From Bradyrhizobium sp. CCBAU 51627 (GTDB lineage Bacteria > Pseudomonadota > Alphaproteobacteria > Rhizobiales > Xanthobacteraceae): 64,000 bases of DNA. The stretch lies in assembly GCF_028128765.1 (NCBI RefSeq), contig NZ_LBJG01000021.1, positions 24,309-88,308 on the forward strand, in the 5' to 3' direction. The notes under the pieces were generated by a model. The model had not been told where the DNA came from and searched no databases. It saw only the letters and a list, made by a program, of their open reading frames with translations. Position numbers and translations under genes: made by a program. How positions within the stretch are numbered: the stretch's first letter is position 1; each line of letters starts with the position of its first letter. Shown piece by piece: positions 43,294 to 52,392 of this stretch.

Positions 43294-43953
43294 TCATCGG
43301 GCGCCGTGTCCCCGCAGCACCGCGGGAAACGTCAGGGCGATCAACTTCAGATCGGTCCATAAAGTCCAGTTCATTGCGTATTCGACGTCCATCTCGAGCA
43401 TTACTTCGGGGCTGACACGACCCCGAGCGCGCACCTGGCAAATTCCGGTTATTCCGGGCTTCACGATGTGACGCTTGTGGTGCCAGTCCCGGAAGTATTC
43501 GAGCTCATAAGGAATCGCCGGCCGCGGACCGACGATGCTCATTTCGCCCCGCAATACGTTGAGGAGTTGAGGCAGCTCGTCGAGGCTGGTTCTCCGTAGC
43601 CACCGTCCCACGCGCGTCACGCGAGGATCGTCTGTCAGCTTGTATGGGGCATCGGGGTCGTCCGAGAGGGTTTCATTCGCCCAAAAACGCCGGATGGCCT
43701 CGCGATGGACGTTTTCGTCGGCGTTGTGGCGGAGCGTCCGGAATTTGAAGCAGGTGAATGGCTTCTCGTCTCGTCCGATCCGACGCTGGCGAAAGATCAC
43801 GGGTCCGGGACTATCGAGATGGATCGCTATCCACACCCCCGTGAAGACGAGGACCAGCACCGGCATCGCGAGAACGCCGATCGCGACGTCGAGCACCCGT
43901 TTGCCGCATTCCCGCGGTGTCACCTTCCGTCGCGTGGCTTCATGCGACAGCAA
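43294..43953 (-). CDS. ExoY-like undecaprenyl-phosphate sugar transferase
   Basis: A 219-residue initiating transferase: one membrane helix (DVAIGVLAMPVLVLVFTGVWIAIHL is one continuous hydrophobic segment, shown as the family pattern), then PVIFRQRRIGRD, FKFRTL, LDELPQLLNVLRGEMSIVGPRP and the closing VKPGITGICQVRARG. It loads the first sugar phosphate onto undecaprenyl phosphate. A TTG at 43953 preceded by GGGAGG at 8-base spacing, overlapping the oxidoreductase gene by 14 bases, fits best; the longer frame from 44121 would overlap by 180 bases. Confidence 0.9.
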   Translation of the reverse strand: MLSHEATRRKVTPRECGKRVLDVAIGVLAMPVLVLVFTGVWIAIHLDSPGPVIFRQRRIGRDEKPFTCFKFRTLRHNADENVHREAIRRFWANETLSDDPDAPYKLTDDPRVTRVGRWLRRTSLDELPQLLNVLRGEMSIVGPRPAIPYELEYFRDWHHKRHIVKPGITGICQVRARGRVSPEVMLEMDVEYAMNWTLWTDLKLIALTFPAVLRGHGAR

Positions 43954-45049
43954 TTGCGGGACCTCCCGCCGGCATATTGGGCCGCCGAAATATCCGTTGA
44001 TCCTTATTGCTACCGTGTTTGTGCTTGAGCCGTAGACACGCCGAAGCCGCCTCGAGCGCTTCGACAACGCGGAGCCCGTGCACTGCGTCCGCGCGCGGCC
44101 GTTCTCCGGTCGTGATCGCATTGACGAAGTCGAGTATCTCGAGTTTCAATGGTTCGCTGCTGGATATCGCGGGGATGTGCACGTCGCCATGATGATAGGC
44201 CGACTGGAAGTCGGCATAGGAGTCGCCGTTGATCTGTGGCCTGAATCGCTTCTGGTAAACGCGTACTTTCTCGGACGGTTGCACGTCGTCGAACACCAGC
44301 ATCGCGTCGCTTCCGACCATCGTGATCTGGCGCACCTTGACCGGGTCCAACCAGGAAACATGCACGTGAGCAGTCGGGCCGCTCTTGAAGCCCATCTTGG
44401 CGTAAACAACATCCTCGACGTTGGGCAGAACGTGCGCGCAACCCCAGGCGCCGATGGTTTGCGGCACCTCCTCCAGCAAGCAGAAGATTATCGAGAGGTC
44501 GTGCGGCGCCAAGTCCCAAAGGACATTGGCATCCTGCCGGTAGAGACCGAGATTTAGGCGCCGCGAATCGATGTAGTAAAGCTCGCCGAGAGAGCCGCTC
44601 TGGATCATCTGGCGCATGACACCGACCGCCGGGTGATACTCAAACGTATGCCCCACCATCAGCACACGCTTGCGCTCTTCGGCGATCGCATTCAACTCGC
44701 GGCATTGTGCGCTCGTCATGGCCAACGGCTTCTCGACGAGCGCATGCTTTCCGGCCCGGAGCACCGCCCGCGCCAATTCAAAGTGCGTCTCCACGGGGGT
44801 GGCGACAATGACCCCGTCTATGGAGGGGTTATTCAGTATCGCGCCGATATCACGTGAAACGGCGACCGAAGGATATTGTGAACGGATATATTCCAATCTG
44901 TCAGGGCGTGGATCAACGGCCAGCGACATCCTTGCGTCGCGTATATCGCAACTGACACGGATGTGTTTCGAACCCCAGTAGCCGCAACCGATTATGGCTA
45001 GCGACGGGGCGCCGCTCGCGGTCCGAATTTTGGCGTCCTTATTCGCCAT
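43940..45049 (-). CDS. Gfo/Idh/MocA-type sugar oxidoreductase (WbpB-like)
   Basis: A 369-residue NAD(P) enzyme with IIGCGYWGSKHIR (cofactor site), the catalytic EKPLA motif near residue 100, and the C-terminal Gfo/Idh beta-sheet domain. It is the first gene of the operon, with AAGGAG six bases before ATG 45049. It would oxidise a nucleotide sugar at C3 to give the keto substrate for the aminotransferase. Placement with DegT and hexapeptide acetyltransferase genes supports this. Confidence 0.88.
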   Translation of the reverse strand: MANKDAKIRTASGAPSLAIIGCGYWGSKHIRVSCDIRDARMSLAVDPRPDRLEYIRSQYPSVAVSRDIGAILNNPSIDGVIVATPVETHFELARAVLRAGKHALVEKPLAMTSAQCRELNAIAEERKRVLMVGHTFEYHPAVGVMRQMIQSGSLGELYYIDSRRLNLGLYRQDANVLWDLAPHDLSIIFCLLEEVPQTIGAWGCAHVLPNVEDVVYAKMGFKSGPTAHVHVSWLDPVKVRQITMVGSDAMLVFDDVQPSEKVRVYQKRFRPQINGDSYADFQSAYHHGDVHIPAISSSEPLKLEILDFVNAITTGERPRADAVHGLRVVEALEAASACLRLKHKHGSNKDQRIFRRPNMPAGGPAIAVA

Positions 45050-45933
45050 GTTGGCTCCTTGTTTGAAGGCGCTCAGCGTGCATTCATTCAAGATAGCCGA
45101 TTGCGCGCGCGCGCTGACGTAGAACACGGATTATGATCTACGCTCTTTTGGGGTACGCAGGTTGGAATACCCCCGCGTTTCGTAGCGTTCGTCATAACCA
45201 ATGATTGATTGGCCGGTCAAATATCTAAAGCCTTGTCACTCCGTTGGTTTTTCGGCGCAACGGCCGCGCCGTTGCGACAAAGAGCTACATGTTTTGATTC
45301 ATGAATTCCTGGATCGCATTGTTTTCCGGCGTGTCCAAGCGCCGGCAGAGAACAGCACCCCGTCGCTCTCTACGAGCCTGCGCGCCTGCTCCATGATCGG
45401 AAATGAACCTACAACAATCCAACGCATTGTCCGGAAGCTCGAAGCTGAGGGTTGCGCCAAACGACTGCGTGGCGGACTTGAAAGCTAAGCGCGAATTGCG
45501 GGGCTCACAGATCGGCCAGCTAACTTGCCACGGAGCCGTAATCTGATCGTGGCAGCAAGACTTGCCGAAGGGGGACTAATCTTCCAGCGGTCGTGCAGCT
45601 GCCCGAAATCGGAGACGCTTCTGGCGACCCAGATCCCTTCTGGTGGACCACGCTCCTCGGCCGGCTGCTTCAGGGTGGGGCTTATCGCCCGAGCTGCGCG
45701 ACGATCGACCGGCATCGGCGGGTTTTCGATGATGAAGGACCGCAAACTACATCACCCATTGCGATAGGTTGGCCGACAGAACTATTGCGCCGGCGTCCTT
45801 CAGTGGAAACCTGGTGATCTTTCGTATAGGACTCCCGAAAGAGGAGCACAGTCTGGAGGTCGCGGACGGTCCGCAGGAGGTCCGCTGGCCTTGCCTAGGG
45901 ATGATGCGACAACCAGGATGGAGCGCCGACGCC
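45050..45933. other. Divergent intergenic region, no clear gene
   Basis: The region separates the minus-strand sugar operon from the plus-strand CE4-like gene. An inverted repeat GGGGTA-N12-TACCCC (45150-45173) lies about 100 bases before the operon start. Short frames (45201-45488 plus, 45485-45745 minus) have no recognisable motif and may be decayed sequence. Confidence 0.45.
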
Positions 45934-47685
45934 ATGGATACGAGCTCTTCGATCGCGCTCCTGCTCCGCCGCGACGACCCTCCGTCGCCTGCGGATTGCA
46001 ACCTGGCGGAAATCCTAGATTTTTTCGGGATTCCATGGACGGCGCTGACAGTCAGCGAAGCGAGCGGGGATAAGGTAGCCACGCTGACAGCAAGTCATCC
46101 GCGATTCTCTATCCTGACTTCCGCGCCCTGTCTCGCCGAAGCCCTGCAGCCCTGCAAGGCCGGATCGTTTCCGACTTGGTTGGCGGCAGCCGCTTCCGTG
46201 TTCGTCTATGGATTTCAAGCTGCCGATCCCTGCAGGGCTCTGCTGCGCCAGATCACGGGAGACCCGGAGGCGGAAATCCGCAACATCGACGCGTGGCCGA
46301 TAACCGTGTCCGTCACCGATGCTTTTCCAGACATGTGCGGTCCAATGTCGGCCCTGCGGATCCAACTGGAGCCCGGCGCTGCGGATGCGGCGCTTGTCAT
46401 CAGGGATGGTGGCGAATTGCAGAGCATCCTCGGGGCACCTGAGGGACACCTGTTCGCCGGATTTGCTCATTCCGGCGTGAGTTTTTTTGCCGACGCGTCA
46501 CTGGCGATGGTGGACATTCGCGAACGCGCTGAGACTTATTTTGATGTGAAGAAGCGTTTCGCCGGTGTGGTGCCAGTCGTAATGTATCTGAAGTGGTCGT
46601 TCCGCGACGTCTGCTGGATTACCTCCGAAACAAACGCGTGCCTGATCATCGACGATCCGCCTCTGTGGCCACGGTACGGCTTTCTCGATTTTGGCGAGCT
46701 ACTGCACTTGGCCAACAAGCAGCCGCTCGCGACGACCGTCGCCTTCATTCCATGGAACTGGCAACGAACAAATCGCGACACCGTTGCAGTGTTTCGGCAA
46801 AGTAGCGGAAAACTGTCCGTCTGTGTGCACGGCTGCGATCACACCCGTGGCGAATTTGCAGCCCGTTCAGCCGACCTGCTCGACAGAAAACTGAAGACCG
46901 CCAGATTTCGGATGCAGTCGCTTCTTAACGAGACTGCGCTTGATCATGAAAACGTAATGGTTTTCCCGCAAGGGGCATTCTCGCCCGAGGCAGTGTCGGC
47001 TCTCAAGCGAAACGGCTTCGTAGCGGCAGTGAACACGGAAGTCGCACCGTCCGGTGATGTGTCGAACGAAACGACACTTGTCGACTTGTGGAGTGTCGCC
47101 ATCCTCCGGTATGGCGGATTCCCAATTTTTACCCGGCGGTACATCGACCACGGCATTGAAAACTTCGCATTTGACGGACTCCTGGGCAAGCCGTGCTTCA
47201 TCGCCGGGCATCACGACATTTTCCGGGACCATGGCAGCGAACTGGCCGTGTTCCTCCGACAGCTTGCATCCTTGCGGTGGAAACTCTCTTGGCGGCCTCT
47301 CGGAAACGCCGTTTGCCGCAGCTACAGCATTAGACGCGACGGCGGAACAATCATGGTAAAGATGTTTGCTGAACAGCTCCGCATCGAAAACATGGGGGCC
47401 ATGACACAACGGATCCAGGTCTTGAAGCAAGAGCCACAGGTCGTCTCTTTGAAAGATGTTACGGTCAACCAGGAAGTCGTCCCACACGAATATATGGGTG
47501 GATGCCTTCGAGTGATCGTCGATATCCCGCCCGGCAGAACGGCGGATATCCGCTGCGTTTATCGCGAACAGCCGGATGCTTCCCCGGATTCGGAATCGGT
47601 CTCATACCGACTTGGAGTGGCGGCTCGGCGATATCTGTCCGAACTTCGTGACAATTACGGGCACCTCTTTCGTTTTGGCGTATAG
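45934..47685 (+). CDS. Large CE4-like (polysaccharide deacetylase superfamily) protein
   Basis: A 583-residue protein from the ATG at 45934 (the frame is open to 45769). An N-terminal alpha/beta part of about 250 residues resembles no family I can name. It leads to a NodB-like barrel with CLIIDDPPLWPRYGFLDF (metal/catalytic Asp pair), HGCDHTRGEF (metal His pair), and MVFPQGAFSPEAV. The C-terminal 150 residues are beta-rich. No signal peptide is evident. It likely removes acyl groups from, or cleaves, the polymer or its precursor. Its length and N-terminal domain are atypical for plain NodB deacetylases. Confidence 0.65.
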   Translation: MDTSSSIALLLRRDDPPSPADCNLAEILDFFGIPWTALTVSEASGDKVATLTASHPRFSILTSAPCLAEALQPCKAGSFPTWLAAAASVFVYGFQAADPCRALLRQITGDPEAEIRNIDAWPITVSVTDAFPDMCGPMSALRIQLEPGAADAALVIRDGGELQSILGAPEGHLFAGFAHSGVSFFADASLAMVDIRERAETYFDVKKRFAGVVPVVMYLKWSFRDVCWITSETNACLIIDDPPLWPRYGFLDFGELLHLANKQPLATTVAFIPWNWQRTNRDTVAVFRQSSGKLSVCVHGCDHTRGEFAARSADLLDRKLKTARFRMQSLLNETALDHENVMVFPQGAFSPEAVSALKRNGFVAAVNTEVAPSGDVSNETTLVDLWSVAILRYGGFPIFTRRYIDHGIENFAFDGLLGKPCFIAGHHDIFRDHGSELAVFLRQLASLRWKLSWRPLGNAVCRSYSIRRDGGTIMVKMFAEQLRIENMGAMTQRIQVLKQEPQVVSLKDVTVNQEVVPHEYMGGCLRVIVDIPPGRTADIRCVYREQPDASPDSESVSYRLGVAARRYLSELRDNYGHLFRFGV

Positions 47686-48100
47686 CCGGGGCCGGACCGC
47701 AACGAGCGTGGTCATGCTGCTTCGGCTCTCAGGCACGAAGCTCCTAGCGAGGCCAGGTTGGATCGGAAACGCTCCTCATTCAGCCAAGGCGTAAAGGTTT
47801 GACGCGGTCATGATCAAGGCCACCCGGCACCCCTTCCGCCCGTCTTCCTCGCCACAGCCAGAATAGGTAGCCCAAAAAAGTTGAAGCTCGGCGCAGATGA
47901 AAGAATACACTCGGTGCCGAGTTTCACGTCCGAATGATTCGATCACGACGTTTTAAACGAAACCGTCGACCTTTCAGACAGAGTAGCCGCTAGCGTTGGC
48001 AGCACAACGTAATGCCGGTGGTGAATTAAAACGAAAATTGCGGTCTTCGACCTGGTTACGTCGGCATGACGACGGCCGCTTGCCTCGCCAGGCTAAACCT
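47686..48100. other. Intergenic region, no gene seen
   Basis: It contains AT-richer sequence upstream of the DUF354 gene. The frame of that gene stays open to 47996, but the extension lacks protein-like character. Confidence 0.45.
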
Positions 48101-49225
48101 ATGTCCGCTCCGTTGCCGATGCCGTTAAACCCTCCCATGTCCGCCCCGAGTGCCGATGCCAGCCGTACTGGCGCCGGCAAAAAAATCTGGATCGACCTAG
48201 AGAACACACCGCATATTCCGTTTTTCAAGCCCATCATCCGCGAACTGGAACAACGCGGATACACGGTCGTGCTGACCGCCCGCGACGCGTTTCAAGTGTG
48301 CGAGTTGGCGGACAAGTTTGGATTCACTTACAAAAAGATCGGCCGTCACTACGGCAAGAACCGCCTCCTCAAGGCGTGGGGCCTCGCCTGGCGCAGCCTG
48401 CAATTGCTCGGCTTCGTGCTGAAGGAGCGTCCGATCATGGGATTGAACCACGGTGCGCGTGCGCAGATCGTCATCTGCAATCTCTTCCGCATCCCGACGG
48501 TGATGATTATGGACTATGAACATTCCGAGATGCCGGCGATCGTAGCGCCGCGTTGGGAAATCGTTCCCGAAGTTCTGTTGAGCGAAAATCTTCACGCCAA
48601 GTCGAAAGAACGCATCCGTAAATATCGCGGCATCAAGGAAGATGTCTACGCACCGGAATTCAAGCCGGACACCTCCCTCAGCGAGCAACTTAATCTGGGC
48701 GACAAGGAGATCATCGTCACAGTTCGTCCGCCCGCGACGGAGGCGCACTATCACAATCCCGAAAGCGAAAGGTTCTTCATTGAGTTCATGGAGCGCGTAA
48801 TGGTGACGCCCGGCGTGAAGGCGGTTTTGCTGCCGCGCAACAAAGCGCAGGAATCGCACATCCGAGCAAGCTGGCCGAGGTGGTTTGAAGGCGACAAGGT
48901 GATCGTTCCCAAGCAGGCCGTCGATGGCTTGAATCTGCTCTGGCATTCGGACCTCGTGGTCAGCGGTGGCGGCACCATGAACCGCGAAGCCGCTGCGCTT
49001 GGTATCCCGGTTTACAGCATCTTCCGCGGCGAAAGCGGCGCGGTGGATCGCCACTTGCAAAAAGAAGGCAAGATGGTGCTCATCGAAACCAGCGCCGACG
49101 TCCATAACAGTATCCCGTTCCAACGCCGCGACCGCAACACGGCGGCCAACGGCGGCACCCGCAGCGCTTTGAGCGACATCGTTCGCGAAGTGGAAGGCAT
49201 CGTTCGCGCTGATTGCCGCAAATGA
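48101..49225 (+). CDS. DUF354 family protein (GT-B-like)
   Basis: A 374-residue protein with KKIWIDLENTPHIPFFKPI at its start, the DUF354 signature for a predicted nucleotide-sugar-binding GT-B fold, then LNHGARAQIVICNLFRIPTV and a C-terminal SGGGTMNREAAALGIPVYS loop that looks like a donor-binding site. The function is unproven; members occur in polysaccharide clusters of bacteria and archaea. Start could be 48101 or 48137. The codon usage (more AAA, GAA, TTG) differs from the core genes, suggesting acquisition from a distant donor. Confidence 0.8.
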   Translation: MSAPLPMPLNPPMSAPSADASRTGAGKKIWIDLENTPHIPFFKPIIRELEQRGYTVVLTARDAFQVCELADKFGFTYKKIGRHYGKNRLLKAWGLAWRSLQLLGFVLKERPIMGLNHGARAQIVICNLFRIPTVMIMDYEHSEMPAIVAPRWEIVPEVLLSENLHAKSKERIRKYRGIKEDVYAPEFKPDTSLSEQLNLGDKEIIVTVRPPATEAHYHNPESERFFIEFMERVMVTPGVKAVLLPRNKAQESHIRASWPRWFEGDKVIVPKQAVDGLNLLWHSDLVVSGGGTMNREAAALGIPVYSIFRGESGAVDRHLQKEGKMVLIETSADVHNSIPFQRRDRNTAANGGTRSALSDIVREVEGIVRADCRK

Positions 49226-49449
49226 GTCGGTGCTGCGCGACGCAACGGACAAGGTCCTTCCACGGCAAATTATCCGACGGAAGAAGACTGGATACTGGGC
49301 GGCCACCGGAGAATGGTTCAGAAGCCTTATCATGATTCGGTTCGGGAAATGATGGTGAGCGAAAGACTCCCGCTCCCAGCAGTAACTGCTCGCTTCGCGC
49401 GCCCTAGATGGCTTGCGCTCACCTCTCGAACCAGAACGTAACATTCGAG

Positions 49450-51843
49450 CTAGTTCTGCCGCACGATCTTCGCTAAAAGATCATTATCGCGCAGCACAGG
49501 CGTCGGAGCTTGCCTCCCGTCTGGAAGGCTGTCCGATGATCGCGGCACTACGCCGGCGAGCGTCAGATCAGATGCCCTGTGATGGTGCCTGAGCTCTAGT
49601 ACGCGGTGCTCGGCATTGATCAAATTATCGAACGAAAGCAGTGGGGAGCGAAACTGCTTTGATCCGTAGATCTTGTGGTTCGAAAGAACTACCAAGGCGT
49701 CGGCCCATCCATCAACCTCTTCGAGCGGGAATAGCTCGAACTCCCAAGCTTTCACGAAGGGATCATGGCAGCGGATTTCGTATCTCTCGGAGAGAAGCCT
49801 TGCGACCTCCAAAGCCGGGGTTTCGCGAGCATCGTCAACGTCCGGCTTGTAACTCACTCCCAGAATACCGATCCGCCTGGCGGACGGAGCGATCTTGTTT
49901 CGAATTCGTTCGGCGGTGTGCTTCGGCATCTCGTCGTTCAGCTCGCGCGCCGCTCTAATGACATTGAGGCCGTCGATGTCCTCGGTCAAAAACCATGGAT
50001 CGATGGCGATGCAGTGGCCGCCGACGCCAATTCCCGGTTGCAAAATGTTGACGCGCGGATGTTTGTTTGCGAGGTCAATTGCAGCCGAGATGTCGAACTT
50101 GAACTTGTCGGCAATCAGGGAAAATTCGTTCGCGAGAGCGATATTGACGTCGCGGAAAGTGTTTTCCATTAGCTTGGCGCACTCTGCGGTCACGGGGGTT
50201 GTCTTGTGAATCAAACCCTTCGTGAATGTCGAATAGAGAAGTTCCGCTCTCTGTGCCGCTTCCGGCGACGTGGCGCCGATGATGCGATCATTGTGCACGA
50301 TTTCATGCAAGGTATTGCCGGGAATGGCGCGTTCCGGGCAATGCGCGACCTCGATTTTCAGATGTTTCGACTCGAGGATTGGAAGTAAGATGTCTTCACA
50401 GGTCTTCGGCTTGATTGTGGATTCGATGATGAGAAGATTTCCATCTTTCATCACGGGAAGGAGGCTATTCACGGCCGAAAGAACGAAGGACAAATCGCAT
50501 TTCTTGTTTTTGTGCGGCGTCGGTACGGCCACAACGAAAACGTCTGCCGGCGCAGGCTCCGTCTGAGCCTTGAAACGTCCAGTGTTCAAAGCCGCAGTCA
50601 GCAATTCCGGAATACCTTTTTCTTCAAATGGGCAGTGGCCACTGTTAATCTCATTCACCTTGTTATCGTTGAGATCAAACCCAGTAACCGTTACGCCCGC
50701 GTTCGCAAACAGCAGCGAAGTCGGAAGACCCATATAGCCAAGGCCCGCAACGCAAACGGTGTCCTGCGTTCGCGGGACCGGCTGCGCATGTTGGCGCGTG
50801 ACGATGTCGAGAATTCTCTCGGCGGTGTGGCCGTCTCCAAACGGGTTCGTCCAAGGGGTCATCGGGCGACTGAGGGCCGCGACCATCGCCTCCGCGTTTC
50901 GGTGTACTAGAACATTTGCGCCGACATCGATGGTTTCGGGCCGCTCCGTACGATCGCGGATCGTCACGCAAGGTACGTCCAGGATACAAGCTTCTTCCTG
51001 GACGCCGCCGGAATCGGTGATAACGGCTGTGCAATTCGAAAGCAAAGTCAGGAAATCCGAATAGCCGACGGGCTCGGTCCAGGTCAGATGTTCAGGCAGA
51101 TCAATCCTGCTTTCTTTGAGTACCTTCTGTGTGCGATAGTGGATCGGCCAGCACACTTTGCCGGAGATCTTGGTAATCAGGTGGATGATTTCCCTCAACG
51201 CATCGGGATCATCGACGTTTGCGGCCCGGTGGGACGTGAGGAGATAATACCCCTTCTTCTGCAACTTCAGTTCGGAAAGAATATGACTCGTTTTCTCCGC
51301 TTGAACCCGATGAGAAAGTATCGCGTCTACGATAGTGTTACCGACCTTGAAGATTTTCGACTCCGGCAGGCCTTCCTTTTTCAGATAACCGACCTGTAGG
51401 TCGGTGACGGCAAACAGATAGTCCGAAATGTGATCGGCGATAATTCGGTTGCTTTCTTCGGGCATCGTTTGGTCAAACGAGCGCAATCCGGCCTCGACAT
51501 GCCCTACCTTGATATGAAGTTTGTGCGCCGCGAGGGCGCCGGCCACCACCGTGTTCGTATCCCCCTGGACGAGCAATACATCGGGCTTCTCTGACATTAG
51601 GATAGGCTCAAGCGCGATCAATATGCGGCCGGTTTGGTTCGCGTGACCGCCGGAGCCGACATTCAAATTGTATTTCGGCGCGGGAAGATCGAGCTCCGAA
51701 AAGAAGATCCCGTCGAGTTTCTCGGAGTAATGTTGTTTCGAGTGAATGATGAAGTAGTCGAGCTCTCGCTTCCGGCATTCGCGAATGACCGGCGCCATTT
51801 TGATGATTTCCGGGCGAGTGCCGACGAGAATGGCGATTTTCAT
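49450..51843 (-). CDS. WecB-WecC fusion: UDP-GlcNAc 2-epimerase and UDP-ManNAc dehydrogenase
   Basis: One uninterrupted 797-codon frame. Residues about 1-355 are a non-hydrolysing UDP-GlcNAc 2-epimerase (VGTRPEIIKMAPVI, VQGDTNT, HVEAGLRS, ITDSGGVQEEA). From about 362 a UDP-ManNAc dehydrogenase follows: NAD site GLGYMGLP (366-373), AYCPER-like HCPERAIPG, LANKHPRVNILQPGIGVG and catalytic Cys about 608 in GGHCIAIDPWF. Both sets of motifs are intact, so UDP-GlcNAc could be turned into UDP-ManNAcA in two steps by one chain. The two are separate genes in enterobacteria. A 45-residue tail has no match. Confidence 0.92.
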   Translation of the reverse strand: MKIAILVGTRPEIIKMAPVIRECRKRELDYFIIHSKQHYSEKLDGIFFSELDLPAPKYNLNVGSGGHANQTGRILIALEPILMSEKPDVLLVQGDTNTVVAGALAAHKLHIKVGHVEAGLRSFDQTMPEESNRIIADHISDYLFAVTDLQVGYLKKEGLPESKIFKVGNTIVDAILSHRVQAEKTSHILSELKLQKKGYYLLTSHRAANVDDPDALREIIHLITKISGKVCWPIHYRTQKVLKESRIDLPEHLTWTEPVGYSDFLTLLSNCTAVITDSGGVQEEACILDVPCVTIRDRTERPETIDVGANVLVHRNAEAMVAALSRPMTPWTNPFGDGHTAERILDIVTRQHAQPVPRTQDTVCVAGLGYMGLPTSLLFANAGVTVTGFDLNDNKVNEINSGHCPFEEKGIPELLTAALNTGRFKAQTEPAPADVFVVAVPTPHKNKKCDLSFVLSAVNSLLPVMKDGNLLIIESTIKPKTCEDILLPILESKHLKIEVAHCPERAIPGNTLHEIVHNDRIIGATSPEAAQRAELLYSTFTKGLIHKTTPVTAECAKLMENTFRDVNIALANEFSLIADKFKFDISAAIDLANKHPRVNILQPGIGVGGHCIAIDPWFLTEDIDGLNVIRAARELNDEMPKHTAERIRNKIAPSARRIGILGVSYKPDVDDARETPALEVARLLSERYEIRCHDPFVKAWEFELFPLEEVDGWADALVVLSNHKIYGSKQFRSPLLSFDNLINAEHRVLELRHHHRASDLTLAGVVPRSSDSLPDGRQAPTPVLRDNDLLAKIVRQN

Positions 51844-52392
51844 CTATTCTCCATGAGCGGCTCAAACATAAGGGACCTGAACTGCTGCGTCACAAACTGG
51901 CTGCCACGTCTAAAGTCTTGCTTGAGATCTGCGGCCCGGCGTCCCGACCCAACTCGGATCAACATCCGCACTGGTAATGGTGCGAACCGGACCTCAGCCG
52001 GGGATGATTTTGTCACGGGCTCCAGTCCAGCGAGAGATAACAATTCCCATGCGTAGGCGGACACCTGCCGTCGGATGGACGAACATAGGATATCCAATAT
52101 TCGTCCCATATGCGGACCCTTCAGGGTTACCCCTGTCGGTTCCTGCCCCTCATGCAAGCGGGCGGAGCGCGGGCAGTCACAATGATCTATCGTCGACCGT
52201 GATGCCGAAGCGCGCAAGCATTTCTTGCTCGAGCGGCTCGCCATGTCTGCACCGAGTGACACGCACTCAACGTTCCACTCGGTCGATCGCCTGTTGATCC
52301 AGCCGCGCCAGCTGATAAAAGTTCAGCGGGTTCTAGCGTGACCGGATTTGCGCGCGCTAGCGAGGTCGTGTTGCCAGTGAAGCTGTGCGCCG
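51844..52392. other. Intergenic region, no gene seen
   Basis: It lies between the lyase stop and the wecBC start, both on the minus strand. The frame at 51840-52262 has no recognisable features. The region presumably holds the wecBC promoter. Confidence 0.4.

Noticed and set aside
45201..45488. 95-codon plus frame with a helix-turn-helix-like end (IGNEPTTIQRIVRKLEAEG)
   Set aside because: Suggestive but too short and without start signal. I could not tie it to a regulator family.
48197..49444. 415-codon minus frame opposite the DUF354 gene
   Set aside because: Shadow frame. The plus strand has the DUF354 signature WIDLENTPH.
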